Source of the DNA: Parasulfuritortus sp037439465
GTDB taxonomy: Bacteria > Pseudomonadota > Gammaproteobacteria > Burkholderiales > Thiobacillaceae
Reading direction: 5' to 3'
Length of the DNA: 64,000 bases
Assembly: GCA_037439465.1 (NCBI GenBank)
Contig: JBBIVX010000010.1
Coordinates: 27,841 to 91,840, forward strand
A program made the position numbers and the translations under genes. Below are positions 33,625 through 42,774 of this stretch, piece after piece (within the stretch, counting starts at the first letter, position 1; the number at the start of each line of letters is the position of its first letter). A model generated the notes under the pieces. The model was not told where the DNA came from and made no database searches. It saw only the letters and a list, made by a program, of their open reading frames with translations.

Positions 33625-35835
33625 ATGTCAAGCCAATCAAGTCTGCATAGGGTGCAAACCATGCGAAACACACTTTTGGGCGCGGTCACGGCGATCGCCC
33701 TTTTGCTGTCCCCGTTGGCCGTCCAGGCAAACAGCCTGAAGTCCGTCAAGGTGAGCCAGGGTCCTGAAAACAGCCAGATCGTCAAAATTGCGCTGTCCGA
33801 GCCGATCACAGCCATGCCGCTGCATTTCACAACCGCCAATCCTCACCGCCTCGTGCTCGATTTCCAGGGCGTCAAGAACCCGCTCGGGCGTATCGCCGAA
33901 TCGGTGCAGTCGGGCATCGTGCGTGCCTACAACATTGTCCAGGCCGCCGACCGTACCCGTGTCGTCATCGAGCTGACCAGTCCCGCCACCTACGACCTGC
34001 GCCAGGACAAAAATATATTGCTGATTGCACTGCGCGGCTCACCGGCGGCCCCTGGCGCCGCGGCGCCGGCACATTTCGCCGGCGCCGCGGCTGGCACATC
34101 CAGTGTCAACAATGTCGCCTTCCGCCGTGGCCAGAACGGCGAAGGTCGGATCGAAGTCGCCCTGTCCGACCCCGGCATCGGTATCGACATCAAGCAGAAA
34201 GGCCAGTCCATCCAGGTCGATTTCCTCAACGCCAGTCTCAGCGAGGGCCTGCAACGCCGGCTTGACGTCAGCGAGTTCGCCACTCCGGCGCAGACCATAG
34301 AAACCTTTGCCCAGGGCAAGGACACCCGCATGATGGTCAAGCCCAAGGGCAAGTGGGACTTTTTCGCCTACCAGACCGGCAAGAGCTTCATTCTCGAGGT
34401 CAGCTCGCTGGAAGGTCCGGCCGCCAAACTGCCGGAGCGCGCCAAGTACAGCGGCGAGAAACTTTCGCTCGACTTCCAGAACGTCGAGGTCCGTTCGGTG
34501 CTCAAGGTCATCGCCGATTTCACCAGCCTCAATATCGTCGCCGCCGACTCCGTGGGCGGTAACATCACCATTCGTCTCAAAGACGTCCCCTGGGACCAGG
34601 CGCTCGACATCATCCTGCGTGCCAAGGGTCTGGATAAACGGGTCAACGGCAACGTCATCTGGGTCGAGAAAAGCGACGACCTGGTCAAGAAAGAAGACGA
34701 GGAAAAGCGCTCCAAGCGCAGCATCGAGGAAGTCGAGGAACTCATCACCCGCAACTACAAGCTCAATTACATCCGCGCCGATGACGCCATGACCATCCTC
34801 TCCGGCGGTTCGCGCAGCGCCAACAACGTCGATACGGCTCCCACCTGCTCGCCCAGTTCGGAAGGTCTCAAGCTGCAGAATGCCGCCGCCGGCGCCAACA
34901 CCAGCGGCGGCTCCACCATCAGCAACCAGCGGGGGAGTCTGGAGACCAAGGCCAACAACCGTGTTCTGTCACTGCGCGGCGCGGCCTCCTATGACCTGAC
35001 CAGCAACACCCTCATCATCACCGACATCGCCGACCGCCATGCCAAGGTCGAGGAGGTGCTCAAAGGCATAGACCAGCCTTCCCGCCAAGTCATGATCGAG
35101 GCCCGCATCGTTCTGGCCGACGACAGTTTCGGCCGCCACATCGGCGCCCGGCTGGGCTTGCAGACCCGCGGCGAATTCAACGGCACGGCCGCCGCCCTGG
35201 CCAGCACTGCCGCTGGCTCGTCGGCCGTCGCCAACCGTGGCTTCATCCCCACCGATACCGGCTACAACGTCGACCTGCCCACCACATTGTTCGGCATCTC
35301 GTCCCCCTCGGTCGGTTTCACCCTGCTCAACGCCGCCTCGGAAAGCCTCATCAACCTGGAATTGCAGGCCCTTGAGGCCGACAACCGCGGCAAGATCGTC
35401 TCCAATCCCAAGGTCATCACCACCAACCTGAAGCCCGCGGTCATCCTGCAGGGCAAGCAGATCCCCTATCAAACCGTCAGCCAGAGCGGCACGCAGACCA
35501 CCTTCAAGGACGCCCTGCTCTGCCTGCTGGTCGCGCCGCAGGTGCTCAACAACGAAGACATCATCATGGATGTCGAAGTGCAGAAGGACGCCGAAGGCGC
35601 CGCCACCGACGCCGGCCCTGCCATCAACGTCAAGCGCGTGCTCACCCAGGTGCGCGTCAAGAACGGCGAGACGGCGGTGCTCGGCGGCATCTTCGAGCAA
35701 ACCCAGCGCAACGACACCAGCAAAGTGCCACTGCTGGGCGACCTGCCCCTGCTCGGTGCCCTCTTCCGCAACAATTCGAAGTCCGATAGCAAGACCGAGA
35801 TGCTGATCTTCCTGACGCCGCGCATCCTGCAATGA
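33625..35835 (+). CDS. pilQ: type IV pilus secretin PilQ
   Basis: About 736 residues forming the outer-membrane gated channel for the pilus. A signal peptide ending V-Q-A-N is followed by two AMIN domains (about 25-115 and 145-225) that bind peptidoglycan, the N0/STN domain with L-D-F-Q-N-V-E-V-R-S-V-L, an N1 domain, and the secretin domain with V-P-L-L-G-D-L-P-L-L-G-A-L-F near the end. Three ATGs (33613, 33625, 33661) are possible; 33625 is chosen for GAGG six bases upstream, though 33661 would give the neatest signal peptide. A Ser/Gly/Asn-rich insert with one Cys pair-free loop lies near residues 395-435. Confidence 0.95.
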   Translation: MSSQSSLHRVQTMRNTLLGAVTAIALLLSPLAVQANSLKSVKVSQGPENSQIVKIALSEPITAMPLHFTTANPHRLVLDFQGVKNPLGRIAESVQSGIVRAYNIVQAADRTRVVIELTSPATYDLRQDKNILLIALRGSPAAPGAAAPAHFAGAAAGTSSVNNVAFRRGQNGEGRIEVALSDPGIGIDIKQKGQSIQVDFLNASLSEGLQRRLDVSEFATPAQTIETFAQGKDTRMMVKPKGKWDFFAYQTGKSFILEVSSLEGPAAKLPERAKYSGEKLSLDFQNVEVRSVLKVIADFTSLNIVAADSVGGNITIRLKDVPWDQALDIILRAKGLDKRVNGNVIWVEKSDDLVKKEDEEKRSKRSIEEVEELITRNYKLNYIRADDAMTILSGGSRSANNVDTAPTCSPSSEGLKLQNAAAGANTSGGSTISNQRGSLETKANNRVLSLRGAASYDLTSNTLIITDIADRHAKVEEVLKGIDQPSRQVMIEARIVLADDSFGRHIGARLGLQTRGEFNGTAAALASTAAGSSAVANRGFIPTDTGYNVDLPTTLFGISSPSVGFTLLNAASESLINLELQALEADNRGKIVSNPKVITTNLKPAVILQGKQIPYQTVSQSGTQTTFKDALLCLLVAPQVLNNEDIIMDVEVQKDAEGAATDAGPAINVKRVLTQVRVKNGETAVLGGIFEQTQRNDTSKVPLLGDLPLLGALFRNNSKSDSKTEMLIFLTPRILQ

Positions 35836-35884
35836 AGGCAGCGACAGGGCCGCGACAGGTTCATGAATTCGACAGGAGTCAACG

Positions 35885-37381
35885 ATGAATTGTAAGAATA
35901 GTGCGTATCTGCTCGCGCTGAGCCTCACCTCCTTACTGGCCGGCTGCGGTGCCGGTGGTGGCGGTGGCGCCGACTCCTACACGATCACCCTGCGCGCCGA
36001 CCGCACCGCGCTGCCACTCAATATCGGCCACGTCGGGCCAAGTCTGGGCGGGCAGTACACCACCACCCTCTATGTCGATGCCAAGGACCATCTCGGTCAG
36101 CCCATACCCGGCGGTACCGAGGTCTTCGGCTGCGGCATCGTCGGCGGCCTCGATTCCGGCCCACTTTACTACCTCGACGGCGACCCCGACCACGAGACCA
36201 CCAAGACCGTCAACGGTGTCGAGGTGACCACACCCAACGCCTACCGCAGTGTCACTCTGGGATCCAACGCCGGCGGCGCCTCCTTCCATTTTCATGCCTC
36301 CGATGTGGTCGGCCCGGTCACCGTTCGCTGCACCGTCACCGATCCCGGCAGCACCATCCAGCGCGAGGCCGCGGTCACCATCCAGGTCGGCGGCAGCCCG
36401 AGCGGCAAGGTATCGCAGACCCTCTTCAACCAGGCCAACCCCGCCTTCCTGGTGGTCCAAGGCGCAGGCGGCCCCACCCAGGTGCAGTTGCAGGCGCAAC
36501 TGGTGGACGAGGCCGGCCAGCCCATCGCCAACCCGGCCGGCGGCGCCAACAACCTGCAAGTCCGTCTCGTCCCCGATGCCGCCACGCCGGTCGAAGACGA
36601 TGCCAGCCTGCGCGGGGTCAACGGCGCCGGTCAGGCGGTCGCCGGCAGCGCCATCCAGATCGCCAGCATCAATGGCCAGGCGCAGTTAACCCTGGTGAGC
36701 GGCAGCCACTCCGGCACCATCCTGGTGGAGGCCATCGCCGACCGCAGCGACAACGACGTCGGCAACGGCATTGCCGAGCCCGTCTACAACTACACCGCCA
36801 TGACCGTGGTTACCACCGTGCCCGTGGCGCCAACCGCCATCACGATCGCCACCGCCACGCTGCCGGCGGCGGCCAGCAACATTCCCTACGGCGCCCTGCT
36901 CCAGGCTACGGATGGCACCCCGCCCTACACCTGGTCGCTGGTCTCTGCCGGATTGCCATCTGGCCTGACGCTTGCGCCTAACGGCATCATCTCGGGGCTG
37001 CCCATGACGAGCGTCAGTGGCACCTACCCCTTCGTGGTTCAGGTCAGCGATGCCCAGGGCGCCACTGGACAGAAGCAATTCACCATTGCTTATACTTACA
37101 CGGCGCCGCCGGCGCCTACCCCACCAGCCACGCTGGTAGTGACCCCGGCGACTGTCACAGCCCCGCTGGCGAGCAGCCCGCTGACGTTCGTCGTCTCCGG
37201 TGGCAGCCCGACTTATGTCGCCACATCCAACAACGGGGCGGTGGCGACGACGGGGGCCGTCACCCAATCGGGCGGTCAGTACCGGTTCACGGCGACCTTG
37301 CTTGCCGCCGGTTCGACCACTTTGGTGGTCACCGATGGTTCAGGCCAGGTCAAGACAGTCACCCTGACCGTGACCCCCTGA
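35885..37381 (+). CDS. putative lipoprotein with Ig-like domains, downstream of pilQ
   Basis: A 498-residue protein with lipobox L-L-A-G-C at residues 17-21, followed by a glycine linker. Beta-rich regions fill the rest: an invasin-like Ig region (about 35-185), a second (about 200-310), a putative-Ig (He_PIG) domain (about 325-405, with D-G-T-P-P-Y-T-W-S-L and L-P-S-G-L-T-L) and a C-terminal one (about 415-498). It has few charged residues and no enzymatic motif. It begins 49 bases after pilQ on the same strand and is followed by a strong terminator, so it probably belongs to the pil transcript. An adhesin or pilus-associated surface role is inference. aroK and aroB, often next here, are absent. 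Confidence 0.75.
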   Translation: MNCKNSAYLLALSLTSLLAGCGAGGGGGADSYTITLRADRTALPLNIGHVGPSLGGQYTTTLYVDAKDHLGQPIPGGTEVFGCGIVGGLDSGPLYYLDGDPDHETTKTVNGVEVTTPNAYRSVTLGSNAGGASFHFHASDVVGPVTVRCTVTDPGSTIQREAAVTIQVGGSPSGKVSQTLFNQANPAFLVVQGAGGPTQVQLQAQLVDEAGQPIANPAGGANNLQVRLVPDAATPVEDDASLRGVNGAGQAVAGSAIQIASINGQAQLTLVSGSHSGTILVEAIADRSDNDVGNGIAEPVYNYTAMTVVTTVPVAPTAITIATATLPAAASNIPYGALLQATDGTPPYTWSLVSAGLPSGLTLAPNGIISGLPMTSVSGTYPFVVQVSDAQGATGQKQFTIAYTYTAPPAPTPPATLVVTPATVTAPLASSPLTFVVSGGSPTYVATSNNGAVATTGAVTQSGGQYRFTATLLAAGSTTLVVTDGSGQVKTVTLTVTP

Positions 37382-37400
37382 TCCGGGCACACTGGCACGC

Positions 37401-37431
37401 AAAAAGGCCCGCCATGGTAGCGGGCCTTTTT
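37401..37431. terminator. bidirectional rho-independent terminator
   Basis: AAAAAGGCCCGC and its exact complement GCGGGCCTTTTT surround a seven-base loop. Because the flanks are A-run and T-run, it can end both the pilMNOPQ-lipoprotein transcript (plus) and the mra/dcw transcript (minus). Confidence 0.93.
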
Positions 37432-37460
37432 GTTTGTGCTGAGGCACACCCGCCGCCGTG

Positions 37461-37646
37461 CTACAGGACCATCAGCAGCCGCTCGATCAGATAGATCAAC
37501 ATCAGCACGACGACCAGCGCCAGACCGGCCTTCAGGCTCAGGCCGGCGAAACGCAGCCAGCGCGCATCGCGGTTGACGGCATAGCCGAGCAGTGAGACGA
37601 CGATCAGTATGGCCGCGAGACCGAGAAAAAGGCGGATGGCCAGCAT
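37461..37646 (-). CDS. small two-helix membrane protein downstream of lpxC
   Basis: A 61-residue hydrophobic protein with two probable membrane helices (about residues 3-24 and 38-59) separated by a short charged loop N-R-D-A-R-W. Its ATG overlaps the lpxC stop (TGATG), the reason this start is preferred over a longer frame reading back into lpxC. It is the last gene of the cell-wall cluster before the terminator. Family unknown. Confidence 0.6.
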   Translation of the reverse strand: MLAIRLFLGLAAILIVVSLLGYAVNRDARWLRFAGLSLKAGLALVVVLMLIYLIERLLMVL

Positions 37647-38560
37647 CAGCCAGGCAGCGCGGTCAGCCTGAGCAGGGCGGCGGGCGTGGTGGCCGGGTCT
37701 GTGAAAGTGACCCACTCCCAGGCCGTGGTGTCGTCGAGCAGGGTGCACAACAACTGGTTGTTGAGGCCGTGCCCCGACTTGTAGGCGGTGATGGCGCCGA
37801 GCAGAGGGTGGCCGGTCAGGTAGAAGTCGCCAACCGCGTCGAGCGCCTTGTGTTTGACGAACTCGTCGTCGTAGCGCAAGCCATCGGCATTGAGCACCCG
37901 GAATTCATCCATGACGATGGCATTGTCGAGCGTGCCGCCCAGGGCCAGGCCACTGGCGCGCAGGGCTTCCACGTCATGCATGAAACCAAAGGTGCGGGCC
38001 CGGCTGATCTCCTTGACATAGGAACGCTCGGCGAAGTCGATGGAGATCTCCTCGGCGGAGCGCTTGAGCAGCGGGTGCGCGAAATCGATGCGGAAGGTCA
38101 GGCGGAAACCTTCGTGCGGGACAATCTCCGCCCACTTGTCGCCGCTTTCCACCCGCACCGTCTTTTTGACCCGGATAAAGCGCTTGGCCGCGTTCTGTAG
38201 CTCGATACCGGCCGATTGCAGCAAATAGATGAAGGGCGCGGCTGAACCGTCCAGGATGGGCACCTCGGCGGCATCGACGTCGATGTTGAGGTTGTCGATG
38301 CCCAACCCGGCCAGGGCTGACATAAGGTGTTCGACAGTAGCCACCCTGGCGCCCCTGAACTCCAGGGCGGAGCAAAGACGGGTATCGCCGACGCGGTGCG
38401 GGTCAACCCGGAAGGACACCGTCTCGGGCAGATCGACACGATGGAAATAGAGTCCGGTGTCGGGCACCGCGGGGCGCAAGGTGAGTGTCACCTTCTGCCC
38501 CGAGTGCAAGCCGACACCGGTGGCGCGGACCAGAGATTTGATGCTGCGCTGCTTTATCAT
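37646..38560 (-). CDS. lpxC: UDP-3-O-acyl-N-acetylglucosamine deacetylase
   Basis: A 304-residue zinc enzyme that catalyses the committed step of lipid A synthesis. The zinc ligands are visible in V-E-H-L-M-S-A-L near residue 78 and in H-K-A-L-D-A-V-G-D near residues 237-245; G-V-G-L-H-S-G-Q-K marks the N-terminus and S-R-A-R-T-F-G-F the substrate region. Length and position after ftsZ at the end of dcw match other beta- and gammaproteobacteria. Confidence 0.96.
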   Translation of the reverse strand: MIKQRSIKSLVRATGVGLHSGQKVTLTLRPAVPDTGLYFHRVDLPETVSFRVDPHRVGDTRLCSALEFRGARVATVEHLMSALAGLGIDNLNIDVDAAEVPILDGSAAPFIYLLQSAGIELQNAAKRFIRVKKTVRVESGDKWAEIVPHEGFRLTFRIDFAHPLLKRSAEEISIDFAERSYVKEISRARTFGFMHDVEALRASGLALGGTLDNAIVMDEFRVLNADGLRYDDEFVKHKALDAVGDFYLTGHPLLGAITAYKSGHGLNNQLLCTLLDDTTAWEWVTFTDPATTPAALLRLTALPG

Positions 38561-38596
38561 GCAGCAATTCTAACGTAATGAAACGATCAGCCATAG

Positions 38597-38613
38597 GGCG
38601 GGCTGTGCCCGCC
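38597..38613. repeat. inverted repeat between ftsZ and lpxC
   Basis: GGCGGGC-TGT-GCCCGCC, a perfect 7-bp palindrome with a three-base loop, in the 102-base ftsZ-lpxC gap. There is no T-run on either side, so it is not a classical terminator. It may attenuate or stabilise the message ahead of lpxC. Confidence 0.5.
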
Positions 38614-38662
38614 ACAACGGCCGGCACAGCGCCTCGCCATGACCTTTGGCTTGATTACCGCA

Positions 38663-39859
38663 TCAATCCGCCTGCTTGCGCAGGAAGGCGGGAATATCGA
38701 GGAGATCGATACCCTGCTGCTGGGCGGCATCCACCATGGCCGCCGCCTGGCTGCGGTTGGGGTTTAGGCGGATGGTGGAGGAGCGGTCGTCGTACTCGTT
38801 ACCGGAAAAAGCGCCATTACCGCGCCACGGCCTCGGCGCGCCATGGGTACCGTTGGCCAATTCATTGTCGATCACTACTTGCGGTTTGGCCTTGACGGCA
38901 AGCGGGTTACCCAATCCAGTCGCCACCATGGTCACGCGCAGGGTGTTGCCCATGTCCGGCTCCATCGCGGTGCCGACGATGACGGTGGCCTCCTCGGCAG
39001 TGAAGCCCTGGATGGTGTTCATGACCTCGTAAAATTCATCCATGGTCAAACTGTCGTCCGAGGTGATGTTCACCACCACACCGCGCGCGCCCTTGAGGTC
39101 CACGTTTTCCAGCAGCGGGCTCTTGACGGCGGCCTCGGCTGCCATCCTGGCGCGGTCCTCGCCCTCCGCCTGGGCGGTACCCATCATGGCCATGCCCACC
39201 TCGCTCATTACAGTGCGCACGTCAGCAAAGTCGACGTTTATCATGCCGGGATTGCTGATGATCTCGGCGATGCCGCCGACCGCGCTGTGCAGCACATCAT
39301 TTGCCGCCTGGAAGGCCTCGTTCAGCTTGACGCCACCGCCCAGCACCTGGCGCAGCTTGTCGTTGGGGATGATGATCAGCGAATCGACGTGCTCGGACAG
39401 GGACTTGAGACCATGTTCCGCCACCCGCATGCGCTTGCCCTCAAAGGCGAAGGGTTTGGTCACCACCGCCACGGTAAGTATGCCCAGCTCCTTCGCCACC
39501 TCGGCTACCACCGGCGCGGCGCCGGTGCCGGTGCCGCCGCCCATGCCGGCGGTGATGAACAGCATGTCGGCGCCGTCAATCAGCTCGGCGATGCGCTCCC
39601 TGTCCTCCAGCGCGGCTTCACGCCCCACCTCCGGCCTGGCGCCGGCCCCCAGTCCCTTGGTGACGTTGGTGCCAATCTGCAATTGCAGCGGCGCCTGATT
39701 GCGCCGTAGCGCCTGGGCATCGGTATTGAGGGCCAGGAATTCGACGCCGGTCATCCCTTTGGCGATCATATGGTCCACGGCATTGCCGCCGCAACCGCCC
39801 ACTCCGATCACTTTGATGATGGCCTCCTGGGTTTGCATGTCTTCCAACTCGAAAAGCAT
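38663..39859 (-). CDS. ftsZ: cell division protein FtsZ
   Basis: A 398-residue tubulin-like GTPase that forms the division ring. I-K-V-I-G-V-G-G-C-G-G-N-A-V near residue 15, the tubulin signature G-M-G-G-G-T-G-T-G-A-A-P near residue 106 and the T7 loop with N-V-D-F-A-D-V near residue 208 are present. A linker (about 320-380) leads to the conserved C-terminal peptide L-D-I-P-A-F-L-R-K-Q, which binds FtsA and ZipA. An AAGGAGA ribosome site precedes the ATG. It is separated from ftsA by 56 bases, enough for an own promoter. Confidence 0.98.
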   Translation of the reverse strand: MLFELEDMQTQEAIIKVIGVGGCGGNAVDHMIAKGMTGVEFLALNTDAQALRRNQAPLQLQIGTNVTKGLGAGARPEVGREAALEDRERIAELIDGADMLFITAGMGGGTGTGAAPVVAEVAKELGILTVAVVTKPFAFEGKRMRVAEHGLKSLSEHVDSLIIIPNDKLRQVLGGGVKLNEAFQAANDVLHSAVGGIAEIISNPGMINVDFADVRTVMSEVGMAMMGTAQAEGEDRARMAAEAAVKSPLLENVDLKGARGVVVNITSDDSLTMDEFYEVMNTIQGFTAEEATVIVGTAMEPDMGNTLRVTMVATGLGNPLAVKAKPQVVIDNELANGTHGAPRPWRGNGAFSGNEYDDRSSTIRLNPNRSQAAAMVDAAQQQGIDLLDIPAFLRKQAD

Positions 39860-39915
39860 CTCTGTCTCCTTTTACGCGCGCAAAAAACGACCAAATCAAA
39901 CTGGTTCTCAACCCG

Positions 39916-41169
39916 TCAAAACGTGTTTCTGAACCAGGCCTTCATCCTTGCCATCACCTCACCGAAACTGGTGCCCTGAATCTGGGCCACCTGTTCCAAC
40001 TGATGTCTCTTCAGGCCCTCCAGCAGCAGGCCCACGCCGGTGGCGAAGGCCGGGCTGTGCACCCGTTCCGACAGGCCACCCACGTATTCGGGCATCCCCA
40101 CCCGCACCGGCATGTGGAAGACTTCCTCGGCCAGTTCCACCATGCCCTTCATCTGGCTCGACCCCCCGGTCAGGACGATGCCGGAGGTGATCTGCTCCTC
40201 GTAGCCGCTGCGCCGCAGTTCGGCCTGGATGAGGCCATACAACTCCTCGACGCGCGGCTCTATCACTTCGGCCAGGATCTGCCTGGAGAGCATCTTTGGG
40301 CCGCGCTCGCCAATGCCCGGCACCTCGATCATTTCCCGCGCGTCGACGAGTTGGCGCAGAGCGACGCCATGCTGGATCTTGAGGTCCTCGGCCTCGCGCG
40401 TCGGGGTGCGCAGGCTCATGGCGATGTCATTGGTAATCTGCTCCCCGGCGATCGGCAATACCGCCGTGTGCTGGATGGCGCCGCGGGTGAAGATCGCGAG
40501 ATCGGTGGTGCCGCCGCCTATGTCCAGAAGACAGACCCCCAGATCCTTCTCGTCCTTGTTGAGTACCGCCAGCGACGACGCCAGCGGTTGCAGGATCAGG
40601 CCGCTTACTTCGAGGCCGCAGCGGCGCACACACTTGACGATGTTTTGGGCGGCGGCAACGGCTCCGGTGATGATGTGCACCTTCACCTCCAGGCGCACGC
40701 CGGACATGCCGAGGGGTTCATGCACGCCATCCTGGCCGTCGATGATGTATTCCTGCGGCAGGACGTGCAGTACCTGCTGATCGTTGGCGATATTCACTGC
40801 CCGCGCCGTCTCGATCACCCGCTCCACGTCGTTTTGGGTCACTTCGCGGTCACGGATCGGCACCATGCCATGCGAGTTGATCGAGCGGATGTGGCTGCCG
40901 GCGATGCCGGTATAGACCTGGCCGATCTTGCAGTTGGCCATGAGCTCGGCATCCTCCAGGGCGCGCTGGATGTCGGCCACGGTCTCCTCGATGTTGATAA
41001 CCATGCCCTTCTTGAGACCGTGCGAGGCGGTCATCCCCATGCCCAGGATATTGATGCCGCCTTCGGGCGGGGTCTCCGCCACCATGACCACGATCTTGGA
41101 GGTGCCAATGTCCAGACAGACCAGCAGGTCTTTACCGTCACGTATCTTGTTCATACCGCTGAAACTCAT
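39916..41169 (-). CDS. ftsA: cell division protein FtsA
   Basis: A 417-residue actin-family protein that anchors FtsZ to the membrane. Nucleotide motifs are V-C-L-D-I-G-T-S-K-I (phosphate 1) near residue 17, C-L-L-D-I-G-G-G-T-T-D-L near residue 206 and I-V-L-T-G-G-S-S-Q near residue 339. The C-terminus has a basic amphipathic helix (M-A-R-M-K-A-W-F-R), the membrane-targeting sequence. The start overlaps ftsQ by four bases. Confidence 0.97.
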   Translation of the reverse strand: MSFSGMNKIRDGKDLLVCLDIGTSKIVVMVAETPPEGGINILGMGMTASHGLKKGMVINIEETVADIQRALEDAELMANCKIGQVYTGIAGSHIRSINSHGMVPIRDREVTQNDVERVIETARAVNIANDQQVLHVLPQEYIIDGQDGVHEPLGMSGVRLEVKVHIITGAVAAAQNIVKCVRRCGLEVSGLILQPLASSLAVLNKDEKDLGVCLLDIGGGTTDLAIFTRGAIQHTAVLPIAGEQITNDIAMSLRTPTREAEDLKIQHGVALRQLVDAREMIEVPGIGERGPKMLSRQILAEVIEPRVEELYGLIQAELRRSGYEEQITSGIVLTGGSSQMKGMVELAEEVFHMPVRVGMPEYVGGLSERVHSPAFATGVGLLLEGLKRHQLEQVAQIQGTSFGEVMARMKAWFRNTF

Positions 41170-41870
41170 GTCCTTGTCTCGTTGGAAGTCGCGCCACTGA
41201 CGGCGAAACCATTGGGATAGCGCATGTCCACGCGCCGTATGCCACTCACCCGCGCCGCCGCCGGGGGATAAAACACAACGAAACGGCGCAGGCGCTCATC
41301 CAGCCTCTCCTGCCCCAAGTCGATGCTGACGCCGTTGTTAAGAACAAGCTGCCAGGCATAACGGGCATCGACCCGGATGGCCGCCACCCGCCAGCCATAA
41401 GGCGCCAGCCGCCGCGCAAATTCGCCATAGCGGCGCGCCACCTCGCCCTCAAGTCCCTCCTGGGCGCTAAAGCGTGGCAGCCCTGGCCAGGGCCTGACCG
41501 CGAACACTTCGCCATGAATGTCGAGCACCGCCTGGTCGTTCCAGGCCGCTGCCGGCACGTGTTCCTGCAGGTCCACCCTGAGCCGTCCCGGCCATACCCG
41601 CCGCACCGTCGCGCGGCGCACCCAGGGCAGGGCCTCGAAGCCCAGTCTGGCCGCCGCCAAGTCCATGGAAACGAGCCCGCCGCGCAGCGACGCCAGCACC
41701 GAGCGCAATTCCTGCCGGGTCTCGGTGTGGGCGGCGCCATGCACCTCGATTATGCGAATGGGCAGCCAGGTCTCGACCGCCTGACGGCCGCCCATGTACA
41801 GCACGAACACCGCCGTCGCCAGCAACAGCAGCCGGCTCACGCGATTGAGGGTCACCGGGTCATCCCACAT
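41166..41870 (-). CDS. ftsQ: cell division protein FtsQ
   Basis: A 234-residue bitopic protein of the divisome. A cytoplasmic tail and membrane helix (about residues 11-32) precede a POTRA domain (I-R-I-I-E-V-H-G near residue 40) and the beta domain with P-W-V-R-R-A-T-V-R-R-V-W-P, the characteristic FtsQ segment. An in-frame start 11 codons upstream inside ddl is possible; the listed ATG overlaps ddl by 11 bases. Confidence 0.94.
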   Translation of the reverse strand: MWDDPVTLNRVSRLLLLATAVFVLYMGGRQAVETWLPIRIIEVHGAAHTETRQELRSVLASLRGGLVSMDLAAARLGFEALPWVRRATVRRVWPGRLRVDLQEHVPAAAWNDQAVLDIHGEVFAVRPWPGLPRFSAQEGLEGEVARRYGEFARRLAPYGWRVAAIRVDARYAWQLVLNNGVSIDLGQERLDERLRRFVVFYPPAAARVSGIRRVDMRYPNGFAVSGATSNETRT

Positions 41871-42774
41871 GGGCCAACCCCAGGATGCGCAGGCAAAGGT
41901 CATCGAAGCTCATGCCGGCTGCCCGTGCCGCCATCGGCACCAGACTGTGGTCGGTCATGCCGGGCGAAGTATTGATCTCCAGCAAATACGGCTTCTGCCC
42001 GGCGGAGAGCAGGATGTCCACACGGCCCCAGCCACGGCAACCAAGCACCGCGAAGGCCCGCTGCGCCAGTGCGCGCATCTCCTGCTCCTGCGCCGGCGGC
42101 AGCCCGGCCGGACAGAGGTAACGGGTATCGTCGCGGAAATACTTGGCCTCGTAATCGTAAAACTCGGTGGCCGGCTCGATTTTCACTACCGGCAGGGCCT
42201 CGCCGCCGAGTATGGCGACAGTAAATTCCCCGCCCCCCAGGTAACGCTCGGCCAGCACCAGCGGGTCATGCCGGGCCGCCTCCGCATACGCGGCTACCAG
42301 GCCGCCATGCGCCTTGACTTTGCTGACGCCGACGCTGGAACCCTCGTTGGCCGGCTTCACGAATAGCGGCAGTCCCAATTGCCTCTCGACCGCGTCGCAA
42401 TCACTGTCCGCGGTCAGCAAGGCGTAATCCGGCACCGGCAGTCCTGCGCCCTGCCAGAGCAACTTGGTGCGCCATTTGTCCATGCCCACGGCCGAGGCCA
42501 GGACACCGCTGCCGGTGTAGGGAAGGCCCATGAGTTCCAGCGCACCCTGCAGGGTGCCGTCCTCGCCGCCACGACCGTGCAGGACGACGAATACCCGTGC
42601 GAAACCGGCCCGTTCCAGCTCAGCCAGGCTCTGCTCGGCGGGGTCGAAGGGATGCGCGTCCACCCCCTGGCGCCGCAGTGCCGCCAGCACGGCAGCGCCG
42701 CTCTTCAGCGACACCTCGCGCTCGGCGGACGTGCCACCGAGCAGAACACCGACTTTGCCAAACTTACCGTTCAC
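41860..42774 (-). CDS. ddl: D-alanine--D-alanine ligase
   Basis: A 304-residue ATP-grasp enzyme making the D-Ala-D-Ala dipeptide. The family segments G-G-T-S-A-E-R-E-V-S near residue 13, H-G-R-G-G-E-D-G-T-L-Q-G near residue 66, K-P-A-N-E-G-S-S-V-G near residue 139 and L-E-I-N-T-S-P-G-M-T near residue 270 are intact. Translation starts at GTG and overlaps murB by 11 bases. Confidence 0.96.
   Translation of the reverse strand: MNGKFGKVGVLLGGTSAEREVSLKSGAAVLAALRRQGVDAHPFDPAEQSLAELERAGFARVFVVLHGRGGEDGTLQGALELMGLPYTGSGVLASAVGMDKWRTKLLWQGAGLPVPDYALLTADSDCDAVERQLGLPLFVKPANEGSSVGVSKVKAHGGLVAAYAEAARHDPLVLAERYLGGGEFTVAILGGEALPVVKIEPATEFYDYEAKYFRDDTRYLCPAGLPPAQEQEMRALAQRAFAVLGCRGWGRVDILLSAGQKPYLLEINTSPGMTDHSLVPMAARAAGMSFDDLCLRILGLAHVG

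Noticed and set aside
38597..38613. Hairpin between ftsZ and lpxC as a transcription terminator
   Set aside because: There is no T-run on the minus strand after the stem, and lpxC is expected to be read with or near ftsZ, so it is listed only as an inverted repeat.
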